Positions 33,801-41,842 of a stretch of 64,000 nt of DNA are shown piece after piece. The stretch covers positions 1 to 64,000 of the forward strand of contig NZ_JAUNTS010000003.1 in assembly GCF_030538595.1 (NCBI RefSeq), in the 5' to 3' direction. Position 1 is the first letter of the stretch, and each line of letters opens with the position of its first letter. Source of the DNA: Kocuria sp. GTDB taxonomy: Bacteria; Actinomycetota; Actinomycetes; Actinomycetales; Micrococcaceae. A program made the position numbers and the translations under genes. The notes under the pieces were generated by a model, which saw only the letters and a list, made by a program, of their open reading frames with translations, searched no databases and was not told the origin of the DNA.

Positions 33801-34646
33801 GAAGCCATCCTCACCTTGTCCGGGACCACCAATGGTGAGTTGGCGGTGCAGGGCTTCAAGAAGCTGGAAAAGCGGGTGGGCAAGCAACTGCATGACCTGG
33901 CGTTGGGCTCCGAGGAAAAGCGGATCACCTTCAAGGACACCCAGGCCGCACCCGTCCCGGTGATCACCTCCCCGGAATGGTCCGGTTCGGAAACTGGCGG
34001 GCGGCGTTATGCACCCTTCACGGTCAACATTGAACGCCTCAAGCCGTTCCACACGCTGACCGGGCGCATGCACTTCTTCCTGGATCACGACTGGATGAAG
34101 GACATGGGGGAGATGCTGCCCACCTACCGGCCGCCGCTGAACATGAGTGCCCTCTTCGGTGAACCCCGCCTGGGTGAACGGGGTGATTTGTCCATCGCCG
34201 TGCGCTATCTGACCCCGCACAACAAGTGGTCCATCCACTCGGAGTACCAGGACAACCTGTTCATGCTCTCCCTCTCCCGCGGTGGCACCAGCGTGTGGAT
34301 GTCCCCGCAGGACGCCGAGCTGATTGAGGTCAAGGACAACGACTGGGTGGAGTGTGTGAACACCAACGGCGTGTTCGTGGGCCGGGCAATCGTCTCCCAC
34401 CGGATGCCGGCCGGGGTGGTCTACGTGCACCACGCACAGGAACGCACCATTGACGTTCCCAAGTCGGAAACCACGGGCCGTCGCGGCGGCATTCACAACT
34501 CGGTGACCCGCATCCTGCTCAAACCCACCCACATGATCGGCGGGTACGCCCAGCAGTCCTGGGCATTCAACTACCACGGTCCCACGGGCAACCAGAGAGA
34601 CATTGTCTCCGTGGTCCGTAAGCGCTCCCAGGAGGTTCAGTACTGA
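30897..34646 (+). CDS. narG: Respiratory nitrate reductase alpha subunit NarG
   Basis: A 1249-residue molybdoenzyme that reduces nitrate to nitrite at the cytoplasmic face of the membrane. The unusual FS0 cluster ligands are visible as His69, Cys73, Cys77 and Cys112, with exactly the H-x3-C-x3-C-x34-C spacing of E. coli NarG. The molybdenum ligand Asp is in MNSFYDWYADLP near residue 240. The full length agrees with the family. ATG 30897 is preferred; an in-frame TTG lies 18 bases earlier. It binds the bis-MGD cofactor made by the mo genes in this window. It is the first gene of narGHJI, overlapping narH by one base. Confidence 0.97.
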   Translation: MSTSTPPGETREPARLDGPASNALLKVGKFFSRWDETEDGRAVFREGGRSGDSFYRSRWSHDKVVRSTHGVNCTGSCSWKVYVKDGIITWEAQETDYPSVGPDRPEYEPRGCPRGAAFSWYTYSPTRVRYPYVRGVLLDMYREAKQAVGGDPVEAWASIVNDEQKRRTFQQARGKGGLVRASWQEAVEMTAAAHLHTIAKHGPDRCIGFSPIPAMSMVSHAAGARFINLIGGVMNSFYDWYADLPVASPQVFGDQTDVPESGDWWDATYLMMWGSNIPVTRTPDAHWVAEVRYRGTKVVSVSPDYADNTKFADEWLPAQAGSDAALAMSMGHVILKEHFVDQRTEFFEDYVQQFTDLPFLISLDTRPDGTVVPGKFLTAADLAADGGADDQADAQFKTVMLDRTTGEEFIPQGSMGFRYNNQDEGRWNLDLQGRTPSLSISDAAGYDGAASPVALPAFVDDDGTGSVINRGVPVTQVAGKTVTTVLDLMLAQYGVGRDGLPGDWAAGFDDLNTPYTPAWQEAVTSVPAEAVIRIAREFATNAVKSGGRSMIILGAGICQWYHGDATYRAILALLMLCGCQGRNGGGWAHYVGQEKARPITGWATMASAGDWSRPPRFMIGTAFWYMHTDQFRQDGHSSASLQSPLAEGHLDGMHTADVVSKATRLGWMPFYPQFFENPIEVAHRAAAAVEAGEAEDEGAWIAAQLKAGNLRFAVEDPDDARNWPRTLVLWRSNLLGSSAKGEEYFLKHLLGTHHNVLGEDHVQSKPQEVAWHQKAPEGKLDLLVSADFRMTSSTLLSDVVFPAATWYEKHDLSSTDMHPYVHAFTPAINPPWEAKTDWEMFRLLSDEVSRLSAGRLDTVKDVVATALTHDTPGEIGQPGGHAPDWKNTDLPAIPGKNMPAFKVVERDYTAIGQKFVAVGPLADKLGLTTKNITFDVTHETERLARQHGVFDSGAAAGRPAIDSDSRMAEAILTLSGTTNGELAVQGFKKLEKRVGKQLHDLALGSEEKRITFKDTQAAPVPVITSPEWSGSETGGRRYAPFTVNIERLKPFHTLTGRMHFFLDHDWMKDMGEMLPTYRPPLNMSALFGEPRLGERGDLSIAVRYLTPHNKWSIHSEYQDNLFMLSLSRGGTSVWMSPQDAELIEVKDNDWVECVNTNGVFVGRAIVSHRMPAGVVYVHHAQERTIDVPKSETTGRRGGIHNSVTRILLKPTHMIGGYAQQSWAFNYHGPTGNQRDIVSVVRKRSQEVQY

Positions 34647-36346
34647 TGCGTGTGATGGCCCAAACCGCCATGGTGATGACGCTCGACAAGTGCATTGGGT
34701 GTCACACCTGCTCGGTGACCTGCAAACAAGCCTGGACCAACCGTGCCGGTACGGAATACGTGTGGTTCAACAACGTGGAGACCCGCCCCGGTCAGGGTTA
34801 CCCGCGCCGTTATGAGGACCAAGAGAAGTGGCGCGGCGGCTGGACTCTCAACCGGCGCGGCAACCTCCAGCTGAAGTCCGGCAACCGGCTGCAAAAACTG
34901 TTCGGGATCTTTGCCTCCCCGGTGCAACCAGAGCTGGATGACTACTACGAACCCTGGACCTACGACTACGAAAACCTGGTGTCCTCCCCGGCCACGGATG
35001 ACTTCCCTGTGGCCCGGCCCAAATCATTGATCACTGGCAAGGACACCAAGGTGGAGTGGTCTGCCAACTGGGACGATGACCTGGGTGGCACCGCCAACAC
35101 GGATGAGCAGGACCCCATCCTGCAGAAACTCCGTGAGCAGTCAGAAGAGCAGATCCGTCTGGAGTTTGAAAAGACGTTCATGTTCTACCTGCCGCGCATC
35201 TGCGAACACTGCCTGAACCCGTCCTGCATGGCCTCCTGCCCCTCCGGCGCCATTTACAAGCGTTCCGAGGACGGCATTGTGCTGGTTGACCAGGACCGTT
35301 GCCGCGGCTGGCGCCAGTGCATCACCGGGTGCCCGTACAAGAAGATCTACTACAACCACAAGTCCGGCAAGGCCGAGAAGTGCACCTTCTGCTACCCGCG
35401 CGTGGAGGTGGGCATTCCCACGGTGTGCGCCGAAACCTGCGTGGGCCGCATGCGCTACATCGGGATCTTCCTCTACGACGCCGACCGCGTCACCGAGGCT
35501 GCTGCCACCCCTGACGAAAAAGACCTGTACCAGGCCCAGTTGGACATCCTCCTGGACCCGAACGACCCTGAAGTTCAGCAGGCGGCACGGGCCGAAGGCA
35601 TCCCGGAGGACTGGTTGGAAGCCGCCAAGAAGTCCCCGGTCTACACCTTGGCCAAGGAACTGAAGGTGGCCCTGCCGCTGCACCCCGAGTACCGCACCAT
35701 GCCCATGGTCTGGTACGTCCCGCCGCTGTCCCCGATCGTGGACCTGCTGCGCGGGCAGGGACACGACGGCGAAGACGCTGACGTTCTGTTCGGCGCCATT
35801 GATTCGCTGCGCATCCCCGTGGAGTACCTGGCCGAGCTGTTCACCGCTGGGGACACCGAGGTGGTGACCAATGTGCTGCGCAAGCTGGCAGCCATGCGGT
35901 CCTACATGCGGGATCTGACCTTGGGGCAAGACCCGGATGAGTCCATTGCAGAAGCCGTGGGCATGACCGGCAGCCAGATTCAGAAGATGTACCGGCTGAT
36001 GGCCATTGCCAAGTACGACGAACGCTACGTGATCCCCACCGCCCACCTGGAAGAAGCCCACGGCCTGGAGGAAATGGGCTGTTCCCTGGATGTGGACGGT
36101 GGCCCGGGCATGGGCCAGATGGGTGGCTTGGGGGAGGCCTCCGGGCGCCCCACCCCCGTGGCAATCGAGAACTTCAATGCCCTGCGGGCCCGCCAGACCT
36201 CTGAGGATCCCACGGGCAATGATCAGCTCTCCGGGCGGGTGAACCTGCTCAACTGGGATGGCCAAGGCAATCCTGACGGCCTGTTCCCGGCGGGACAGGG
36301 GGATCAGGCCGGCGGCCAGGTTGGCAGCTCAGGCGGCAGCCGATGA
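34646..36346 (+). CDS. narH: Nitrate reductase beta subunit NarH
   Basis: A 566-residue electron-transfer subunit with four iron-sulfur clusters. Cys groups are CIGCHTCSVTC (residues 16-26), CEHCLNPSCMASCP, CRGWRQCITGCP and CTFCYPRVE with VCAETCVG. The Trp in CRGWRQC replaces a Cys and marks the 3Fe-4S cluster, as in known NarH. The product passes electrons from NarI haem to NarG. The start ATG overlaps the narG stop (TGATG). The C-terminal 60 residues are Gly- and Asp-rich and probably flexible. It overlaps narJ by four bases. Confidence 0.97.
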   Translation: MRVMAQTAMVMTLDKCIGCHTCSVTCKQAWTNRAGTEYVWFNNVETRPGQGYPRRYEDQEKWRGGWTLNRRGNLQLKSGNRLQKLFGIFASPVQPELDDYYEPWTYDYENLVSSPATDDFPVARPKSLITGKDTKVEWSANWDDDLGGTANTDEQDPILQKLREQSEEQIRLEFEKTFMFYLPRICEHCLNPSCMASCPSGAIYKRSEDGIVLVDQDRCRGWRQCITGCPYKKIYYNHKSGKAEKCTFCYPRVEVGIPTVCAETCVGRMRYIGIFLYDADRVTEAAATPDEKDLYQAQLDILLDPNDPEVQQAARAEGIPEDWLEAAKKSPVYTLAKELKVALPLHPEYRTMPMVWYVPPLSPIVDLLRGQGHDGEDADVLFGAIDSLRIPVEYLAELFTAGDTEVVTNVLRKLAAMRSYMRDLTLGQDPDESIAEAVGMTGSQIQKMYRLMAIAKYDERYVIPTAHLEEAHGLEEMGCSLDVDGGPGMGQMGGLGEASGRPTPVAIENFNALRARQTSEDPTGNDQLSGRVNLLNWDGQGNPDGLFPAGQGDQAGGQVGSSGGSR

Positions 36347-37173
36347 GCCGGCTTGCTCGACTGTTCGGTTTGGCCAAGAAGGGCACGGTGGAGGCCGAGC
36401 CCTGGGAGGACCGTGATCCTGCCCGTTCTGCTGTGATCCGGCAGGCCGCCGCCATGCTCCTGGGGTATCCGGACCGGGATCTGATTCAGCGGCTGCCGGC
36501 CATCCGGGAGGCGCTGGCGGAGGTTGGTGCTGATGTGCAGACCGTTGAGCCGCTGATCACGTGGCTCACCGACCGCCCTTTGGCGCAGGTCCAGGGTGAC
36601 TACGTCCAGGAGTTCGATCTCTCCCGCCGCCACCCGCTGCATCTGACGTATTGGACGGACGGTGACACCCGGCGTCGTGGAGAGGCGCTGCTGGCCTTCA
36701 AGCAGATGTACCGGGAGAACGGCCGTGAGCTGGATGATTCCGAACTGCCGGATCACCTGCCCGTGGTCCTGGAGTTTGCCGCACTGGTGAACCCGGAGGA
36801 CGGTGCGCAACTCCTGCAGCGCTACCGGCCCTCCCTGGAACTGCTGCGGTTGGCCCTGCGTGATGACAAACTTCCCCAGCTCGGTGCGGTTGAGCTGGTG
36901 TGTTCCACGCTGCCCGGCCCCTCCCCGGAAGACCGTGATGCCGTGATGAAGATGGCTGGTTACGGTCCGCCCACGGAAACGGTGGGACTGCAACCCTTCG
37001 ACCCCCGCTTGCTGCCCGTGGTGGATGGTGAGCAGTCGGCGGGACTGGCCGCGGCGGCGTCGTCGTCGGAAAATCCGGGAGCAGCCGGCCACACCCATGT
37101 CCCACCACACCTGACCCAGGCACTGGCCGCCTCTGGCCCATCCAGCCTGACGAGCCCAAGGGGATCCGCATGA
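36343..37173 (+). CDS. narJ: Nitrate reductase assembly chaperone NarJ
   Basis: A 276-residue TorD-family chaperone that helps insert the cofactor into NarG. The family segment AAMLLGYPDRDL (residue 37) and YVQEFDLSRRHPLHLTYW (residue 87) are clear, with DHLPVVLEFAAL and RYRPSLELLRLAL after. The C-terminal 55 residues are an extra Ala/Ser/Pro-rich tail; it holds a GGCGTCGTCGTCG motif read as Ala-Ser-Ser-Ser using TCG codons. Both ends overlap neighbours by four bases (ATGA), so expression is coupled. Confidence 0.95.
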   Translation: MSRLARLFGLAKKGTVEAEPWEDRDPARSAVIRQAAAMLLGYPDRDLIQRLPAIREALAEVGADVQTVEPLITWLTDRPLAQVQGDYVQEFDLSRRHPLHLTYWTDGDTRRRGEALLAFKQMYRENGRELDDSELPDHLPVVLEFAALVNPEDGAQLLQRYRPSLELLRLALRDDKLPQLGAVELVCSTLPGPSPEDRDAVMKMAGYGPPTETVGLQPFDPRLLPVVDGEQSAGLAAAASSSENPGAAGHTHVPPHLTQALAASGPSSLTSPRGSA

Positions 37174-37991
37174 GTTCTGTGATCGACATCCTGCTGTGGG
37201 GAGTGCTGCCCTACGTGGTGCTGCTGGTGGTGATCGGCGGGACCATCTGGCGCTACAAGTACGACCAGTTCGGGTGGACCACCCGTTCCTCCCAGCTCTA
37301 TGAATCCCGGCTGCTGCGGATTGCCTCCCCGCTGTTCCACTTTGGCATCCTGGCGGTGCTGGTGGGCCACATTGTGGGCCTGGTGATTCCCAAGTCCTGG
37401 ACGGATGCCGTGGGGGTGAGCGAGCACATGTACCACATGCTGGCGCTGACCATCGGCATCTTTGCAGGCGTTGGCACCTTTGTGGGCATGGCGCTGCTGA
37501 TTTACCGACGCCGCAAAACCGGCCCGGTGTTCATGGCCACCACCACCAATGACAAGGTCATGTACGTGCTGCTGGTGGTGACCCTGACCGCGGGGTTGCT
37601 GACCACCATCCTGTCCCTGTGGGACACCAGCGAAACCAGCTACCGGGACACGGTGTCCCCCTGGTTCCGTTCCATCTGGATTCTGCAGCCGGACGTGGGA
37701 GCCATGGCGGCTGCGCCCATCTCCTTCCACGTCCATGTGCTCTTTGCGTTCGTGCTGTTCATGGCCTGGCCGTTCACCCGGCTGGTGCATGCCTTCACCG
37801 CGCCGTTGCACTACCTGTTCCGCCCGTACATCGTCTACCGCTCCCGCGACCGCGTGACCCGTTCCGGCTCTGTCCCCACGCGCCGTGGATGGGACCCGGT
37901 GGGCACCCAGGACCGGCACAACAGTGGATACCGCGGGGCTCGTTCCGGTGGCTCCACCCGCCGGGAGAAGAGCGGTTCCGGGAGCCGCTGA
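37170..37991 (+). CDS. narI: Nitrate reductase gamma subunit NarI
   Basis: A 273-residue cytochrome b subunit that takes electrons from menaquinol. Five membrane helices are visible in residues 1-220, with conserved His residues in SPLFHFGILAVLVGHIVG and in EHMYHM, SFHVHVLFAF and FTRLVHAFTAP, the positions used to bind two b haems. The C-terminal 45 residues are Arg/Ser/Gly-rich, longer than in E. coli NarI. It ends narGHJI, with narK 101 bases later on the same strand. Confidence 0.96.
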   Translation: MSSVIDILLWGVLPYVVLLVVIGGTIWRYKYDQFGWTTRSSQLYESRLLRIASPLFHFGILAVLVGHIVGLVIPKSWTDAVGVSEHMYHMLALTIGIFAGVGTFVGMALLIYRRRKTGPVFMATTTNDKVMYVLLVVTLTAGLLTTILSLWDTSETSYRDTVSPWFRSIWILQPDVGAMAAAPISFHVHVLFAFVLFMAWPFTRLVHAFTAPLHYLFRPYIVYRSRDRVTRSGSVPTRRGWDPVGTQDRHNSGYRGARSGGSTRREKSGSGSR

Positions 37992-38092
37992 GCTTGGCGG
38001 ATGAGCACTCCCATCAACGCCTGAATCACCATTCGGGCACCACGTTCTGAGCCTCACCAGCTCGGACTCACGCACTGAGGAGAACCACAGTC

Positions 38093-39352
38093 ATGGGGAA
38101 AACTGCAGCGACGTCGTCCACCGCGCCAGAAAATGCTCTGGCACAGGAGATGAAGGCGGGGCAGACCCGCAACCTTTTGCTGGCCACCCTGGCCTCCACC
38201 ATGGGTTTCTGGGCCTGGACCATCATTGGTCCCCTGGCCAAGACCTATGCCGCCAACATGGATTTGGGGGCCGGTCAGACCTCCATCCTGGTGGCCATGC
38301 CCATCCTGGTGGGTGCTGTGGCCCGAGTGCCCGTGGGAGCCATGACCGATCGCTACGGCGGACGGCTCATGTTCACCGTGATCCTGGGTGTGACCGCCCC
38401 GCTGGTCTTGCTGACCGCCGTGGTGGGTCAGATGAACAACTTTGGCATGTTGGTGTTCGTGGCCTTCTTCTTGGGCATTGCCGGCACCGTTTTTGCCATC
38501 GGCATCCCGTTCTGCTCTGCCTGGTACGAATCCCACCGCAAGGGATTTGCCACAGGTGTGTTCGGTGCGGGCATGGTGGGCACAGCAGTCTCCGCGTTTT
38601 TCACCCCGCGATTGGTGGCCGGTCTGGGGTACATGGGTGCACACATCCTGATTGCCGTGCTGGTGGCTGTCATGGCAGTGATCTGCTGGCTGTTCCTGCG
38701 CGAATCACCCACCCGCCGGGGTGTGGAGCCCACCCCCATGCTGCCCAAGCTCAAGGTGGCCTTTGGGTTGAAGGAAACGTGGCTGCTGTGCTTCATGTAC
38801 GCCATTGTGTTCGGCGCTTTTGTGGCCTTCTCCAACTACCTGCCCACCTACCTGGGCAACGTGTATGACTTTGACGCCACCGGGGCCGGCACCCGCACCG
38901 CAGGATTCGCTGCGGCTGCCGTGGTGGCCCGTCCCATCGGTGGCACCCTGGCGGACAAGGTGGGGCCCAAGCTGGTTTCCATCGCCTCCTACGTGGGTGC
39001 GGCTCTGTTGGCCGTGGTGGTGGCCTTCCAGCCGAATGCGGAGCACGTCTACGGCCCCATCTTCATCCTGATGGCGCTGTTCCTGGGTCTGGGTACCGGC
39101 GGTGTGTTCGCCTGGGTGGCACGGGCCTCCGAACCCCGCACCGTGGGCACGGTCTCCGGCATCATTGCCGCAGCCGGTGGCCTGGGTGGTTACTTCCCAC
39201 CACTGGTCATGGGGGCCACCTACAACGAGGCCCAGAACTCCTACTTTGTGGGACTCATACTGTTGGCACTGTTCTGCGTGCTCGGGCTGATCACGTGCTT
39301 CATTCTGCGCAACGGCGGGCGCGTGGACGAACGCGCCGCTGCAAGCGCCTGA
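38093..39352 (+). CDS. narK: NarK-type nitrate/nitrite transporter (MFS)
   Basis: A 419-residue major facilitator protein with 12 helices. NNP-family features include LLATLASTMGFWAWTIIGPL in helix 1, RVPVGAMTDRYGGRLMF in loop 2-3, and GLGTGGVFAWVARASEP in the nitrate signature position. It imports nitrate and may export nitrite for the adjacent reductase. The start has GAGGAG 12 bases upstream. It follows narI by 101 bases and probably shares the nar promoter. It converges on the VapC gene, with only 14 bases between stops. Confidence 0.92.
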   Translation: MGKTAATSSTAPENALAQEMKAGQTRNLLLATLASTMGFWAWTIIGPLAKTYAANMDLGAGQTSILVAMPILVGAVARVPVGAMTDRYGGRLMFTVILGVTAPLVLLTAVVGQMNNFGMLVFVAFFLGIAGTVFAIGIPFCSAWYESHRKGFATGVFGAGMVGTAVSAFFTPRLVAGLGYMGAHILIAVLVAVMAVICWLFLRESPTRRGVEPTPMLPKLKVAFGLKETWLLCFMYAIVFGAFVAFSNYLPTYLGNVYDFDATGAGTRTAGFAAAAVVARPIGGTLADKVGPKLVSIASYVGAALLAVVVAFQPNAEHVYGPIFILMALFLGLGTGGVFAWVARASEPRTVGTVSGIIAAAGGLGGYFPPLVMGATYNEAQNSYFVGLILLALFCVLGLITCFILRNGGRVDERAAASA

Positions 39353-39366
39353 GTTCTGCGAACAGA

Positions 39367-39753
39367 TCAGGGATGGCAGGCAGCGTGAAGAGTCAGGCCG
39401 TGACGCTCAGCAGCAATGGCGAGTTCACGGTCGAACGTGGCCATCTCCGTGACCAGTCCAGCGTGCAGCAACGCCGTTGAGAGATGGAGCGCATCCATGG
39501 CCCGCAAACCTGAGCGCAGTGTGAGTGCGTGATCGAGTACTTCGTCATCGACGGCGTCCAACTCGATGCGTCTCAGGATTTCTTGGACGTCTTGGTGAGA
39601 TCCTCCGCGGCGGTCCACAGTGGCGTGGAGTTCTACTTCGAGCAGACGCGAGGCGAGCAAGCCGTCGCCCTGAGTGAACATAGATTCGACCGCCGTGGCT
39701 TGGGGTTCACGGCTCAGCAACTTGTAGGCCGCGGAGGTGTCCACGTAGATCAT
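39367..39753 (-). CDS. vapC: VapC-type PIN-domain ribonuclease toxin
   Basis: A 128-residue PIN protein. The start [13 protein letters not shown] carries the first catalytic Asp, an acidic Glu is in LLEVELHAT, and the C-terminal GLRAMDALHLSTAL and ATFDREL hold the remaining acidic residues. VapC toxins cleave RNA when freed from their antitoxin. The start ATG overlaps the antitoxin stop in a TGATG junction. The pair sits between the nar operon and moaC. Confidence 0.9.
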   Translation of the reverse strand: MIYVDTSAAYKLLSREPQATAVESMFTQGDGLLASRLLEVELHATVDRRGGSHQDVQEILRRIELDAVDDEVLDHALTLRSGLRAMDALHLSTALLHAGLVTEMATFDRELAIAAERHGLTLHAACHP

Positions 39754-40013
39754 CAGGACTCCCCGCGCATGTCCTCAAGCATCTGTTCCGTGCTCCAGTC
39801 AGTGACAGGCACCTTGATTTCCGGCACGCCGGACGCAGAGGCAGGTCGGAGTAGGCCCGCCGCAATTCGCTGGGACCGGCGGCTGGACTCCACCGGGGAG
39901 ATACGGGCAATCGGGCGGCCACGGTCAGTGACCGTCACGTCCTCTCCCGCCTCTACGCGTGCCAGGACGCGGGCAGTCTGCTGGTTCAGCTCAGAACGTG
40001 TCACGGTGGCCAT
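39753..40013 (-). CDS. vapB: Phd/YefM-type antitoxin
   Basis: An 86-residue antitoxin. The N-terminal [20 protein letters not shown] plus [16 protein letters not shown] is the Phd/YefM DNA-binding fold; the C-terminal half is the flexible toxin-binding part. ATG 40013 starts the family domain; an earlier in-frame start would add 23 unlike residues. It comes first in the two-gene operon and probably represses it. The antitoxin class, rather than the AbrB-like VapB class, is clear from the RxxxNQQTAR region. Confidence 0.88.
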   Translation of the reverse strand: MATVTRSELNQQTARVLARVEAGEDVTVTDRGRPIARISPVESSRRSQRIAAGLLRPASASGVPEIKVPVTDWSTEQMLEDMRGES

Positions 40014-40211
40014 GGGGTCAGGATAGCCCGTTCTACTACTATTAGTAACTATCGGCGGCTGCTGGTCATGGACCAGGATCACTCCGACGACCAGGCCAAA
40101 GGGAGGCAGACTTGCTGTGAACCACGGCCGTCAACTGACATTGGTACGTTGGGCCCTGCCACCCCTCATCATTCATGTGCTCACAGCAATGCGCACGGAC
40201 TCGGAGGAATC

Positions 40212-40751
40212 ATGGAACTTGGGAGTACCGGCCCGGGGCAGACCCCAAATGGCAGTGATCACGGGGAGTCGAATCCGCGGGAATTGACCCACGTCCGTGG
40301 CGATGGGTCAGCGCAGATGGTGGATGTCTCCGCCAAGCAGGAAACCACGCGGGAGGCAACGGCGGTCGGCGTCGTGAAAACCCGTGTGGATGTGGTGGAG
40401 ATGATTTTTGCCGCTGACCTGCCCAAGGGGGATGCGCTCCCGGTGGCGCGGGTGGCCGGGATCATGGCTGCCAAAAAGACCCCTGAGCTGGTGCCGTTGT
40501 GCCATCCGCTGCCCATCAGCAAGGTCACTGTGGACTTCAGGCGGTTGGCGGCGGGCGTGGAGATCACCGCGGTGGTGAAAACCCGCGGGGTGACCGGTGT
40601 GGAGATGGAGGCGCTGACGGCAGTGAGCGTGGCTGCGCTGACGCTGTTCGACATGATCAAGGCCGTGGACAAGTTCGCGGTCATTGCAGAGACCAAGGTG
40701 CTGGCCAAGTCCGGTGGCAAGTCCGGGGACTGGCAACGGGAGGACGCATGA
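40212..40751 (+). CDS. moaC: Cyclic pyranopterin monophosphate synthase MoaC
   Basis: A 179-residue enzyme that turns 3',8-cyclo-GTP into cyclic pyranopterin. Motifs are [14 protein letters not shown] (residue 38), [16 protein letters not shown] (residue 97) with the catalytic His and Cys, and [16 protein letters not shown] with Lys-rich end DMIKAVDK. An N-terminal extension of 25 residues precedes the domain. ATG 40212 has GGAGGAA upstream. Its stop overlaps the next start (ATGA). Confidence 0.95.
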   Translation: MELGSTGPGQTPNGSDHGESNPRELTHVRGDGSAQMVDVSAKQETTREATAVGVVKTRVDVVEMIFAADLPKGDALPVARVAGIMAAKKTPELVPLCHPLPISKVTVDFRRLAAGVEITAVVKTRGVTGVEMEALTAVSVAALTLFDMIKAVDKFAVIAETKVLAKSGGKSGDWQREDA

Positions 40752-41842
40752 GCGACCAACCATTCGATCAGAGCATGTTCGCGGGTGCACAGGCAGAAGG
40801 TGATGAGCAGGCTTCGCGTCGCCATGCCGAAACCACCGGAACCTACCGGGCAGTGGTGCTGGTGGCCTCCACTCGGGCGGCTGCCGGCACCTACCCGGAC
40901 AAATCGGGCCCCACCGCAGCAGCCATGATCCGGGAAGCCGGCCATCAGTGTGCCGATCCCATTGTGGTGGCTGACGGGGAGCCCCTGCGCACTCAGATGC
41001 AGCACTTCCTTCGCGAGCTTCCGGCCCAGGAGCGCCCCGACCTGCTGATCACATCCGGTGGAACGGGACTGATGCCGGATGACCTGACTCCTGAACTGAC
41101 CCGCGAGTTCCTGGACCGGCAGCTGCCCGGTGTCATGCACGCCATCTGGGCCGCCGGGCTAGAGCACATCCACACGGCAGGTCTCTCCCGCGGGGAAGTC
41201 GGTGTTGCCGGGCGCACGCTGGTGGTCAATCTGCCCGGCTCCCGGGGCGGAGTCAAAGACGGCATGGGTGTGGTGTTGCCACTGTTGGACCACGTGTTCC
41301 AGCAGCTCAACGGGCACCGGGACGTGGGGCACACTACGCCATCTGTTGAGGACCCGGCCCCCGTTCCAGCCGCGGGGTTCCAGCCCAGCGGGGTGCAAGG
41401 TGATCATCCGGCTGACCGTGTGGAGGGCGTGGTGGTCTCCACACGGGTGACGGAGGACCGGCTGAGTGCCGCCAGTGTCCAGTCCGCTGCGGCCTCTGAG
41501 ACCACGGGGGCTGTGGTGGGCTTCAGCGGGTTGATCCGCAATCACGACGCCGGACGGTCCGTGACTCAGCTGGAATACACCGCCCATCCCACAGCCTCCA
41601 CGGCGCTGCAGCGGGTGTGTGAGGAAGTGGCCCAGGAGTTTCCCGGGGTGCGTCTGGTTGCCGAACACCGCATCGGCCGGTTGAGTGTGGGGGATTCCGC
41701 CATGGAAGTTGCAGCAGGCGCGTCCCACCGCAAGATCGCCTTCCAGGCTTGCGATGCCCTGGTGGACCGGATCAAAGAACGTGTGCCGATCTGGAAACAA
41801 CAGCACCTTCAGGACGGCACACACGAATGGGTGAATCTGTGA
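40748..41842 (+). CDS. MogA/MoaB - MoaE fusion protein
   Basis: A 364-residue protein that joins two cofactor enzymes. Residues 30-195 are a MogA/MoaB-type molybdopterin adenylyltransferase ([32 protein letters not shown]). Residues 225-360 are MoaE, the large subunit of molybdopterin synthase ([58 protein letters not shown] with the catalytic Lys). A Pro-rich linker at residues 196-220 separates them. The fusion would place sulfur insertion and adenylylation in one chain; similar fusions occur in actinobacteria. It overlaps moaC and moeB by short junctions. Confidence 0.92.
   Translation: MSDQPFDQSMFAGAQAEGDEQASRRHAETTGTYRAVVLVASTRAAAGTYPDKSGPTAAAMIREAGHQCADPIVVADGEPLRTQMQHFLRELPAQERPDLLITSGGTGLMPDDLTPELTREFLDRQLPGVMHAIWAAGLEHIHTAGLSRGEVGVAGRTLVVNLPGSRGGVKDGMGVVLPLLDHVFQQLNGHRDVGHTTPSVEDPAPVPAAGFQPSGVQGDHPADRVEGVVVSTRVTEDRLSAASVQSAAASETTGAVVGFSGLIRNHDAGRSVTQLEYTAHPTASTALQRVCEEVAQEFPGVRLVAEHRIGRLSVGDSAMEVAAGASHRKIAFQACDALVDRIKERVPIWKQQHLQDGTHEWVNL

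Noticed and set aside
33105-34577. A 490-codon open frame on the minus strand
   Set aside because: It is the shadow of narG, whose cofactor ligands and length are secure; GC-rich codon bias creates such frames.
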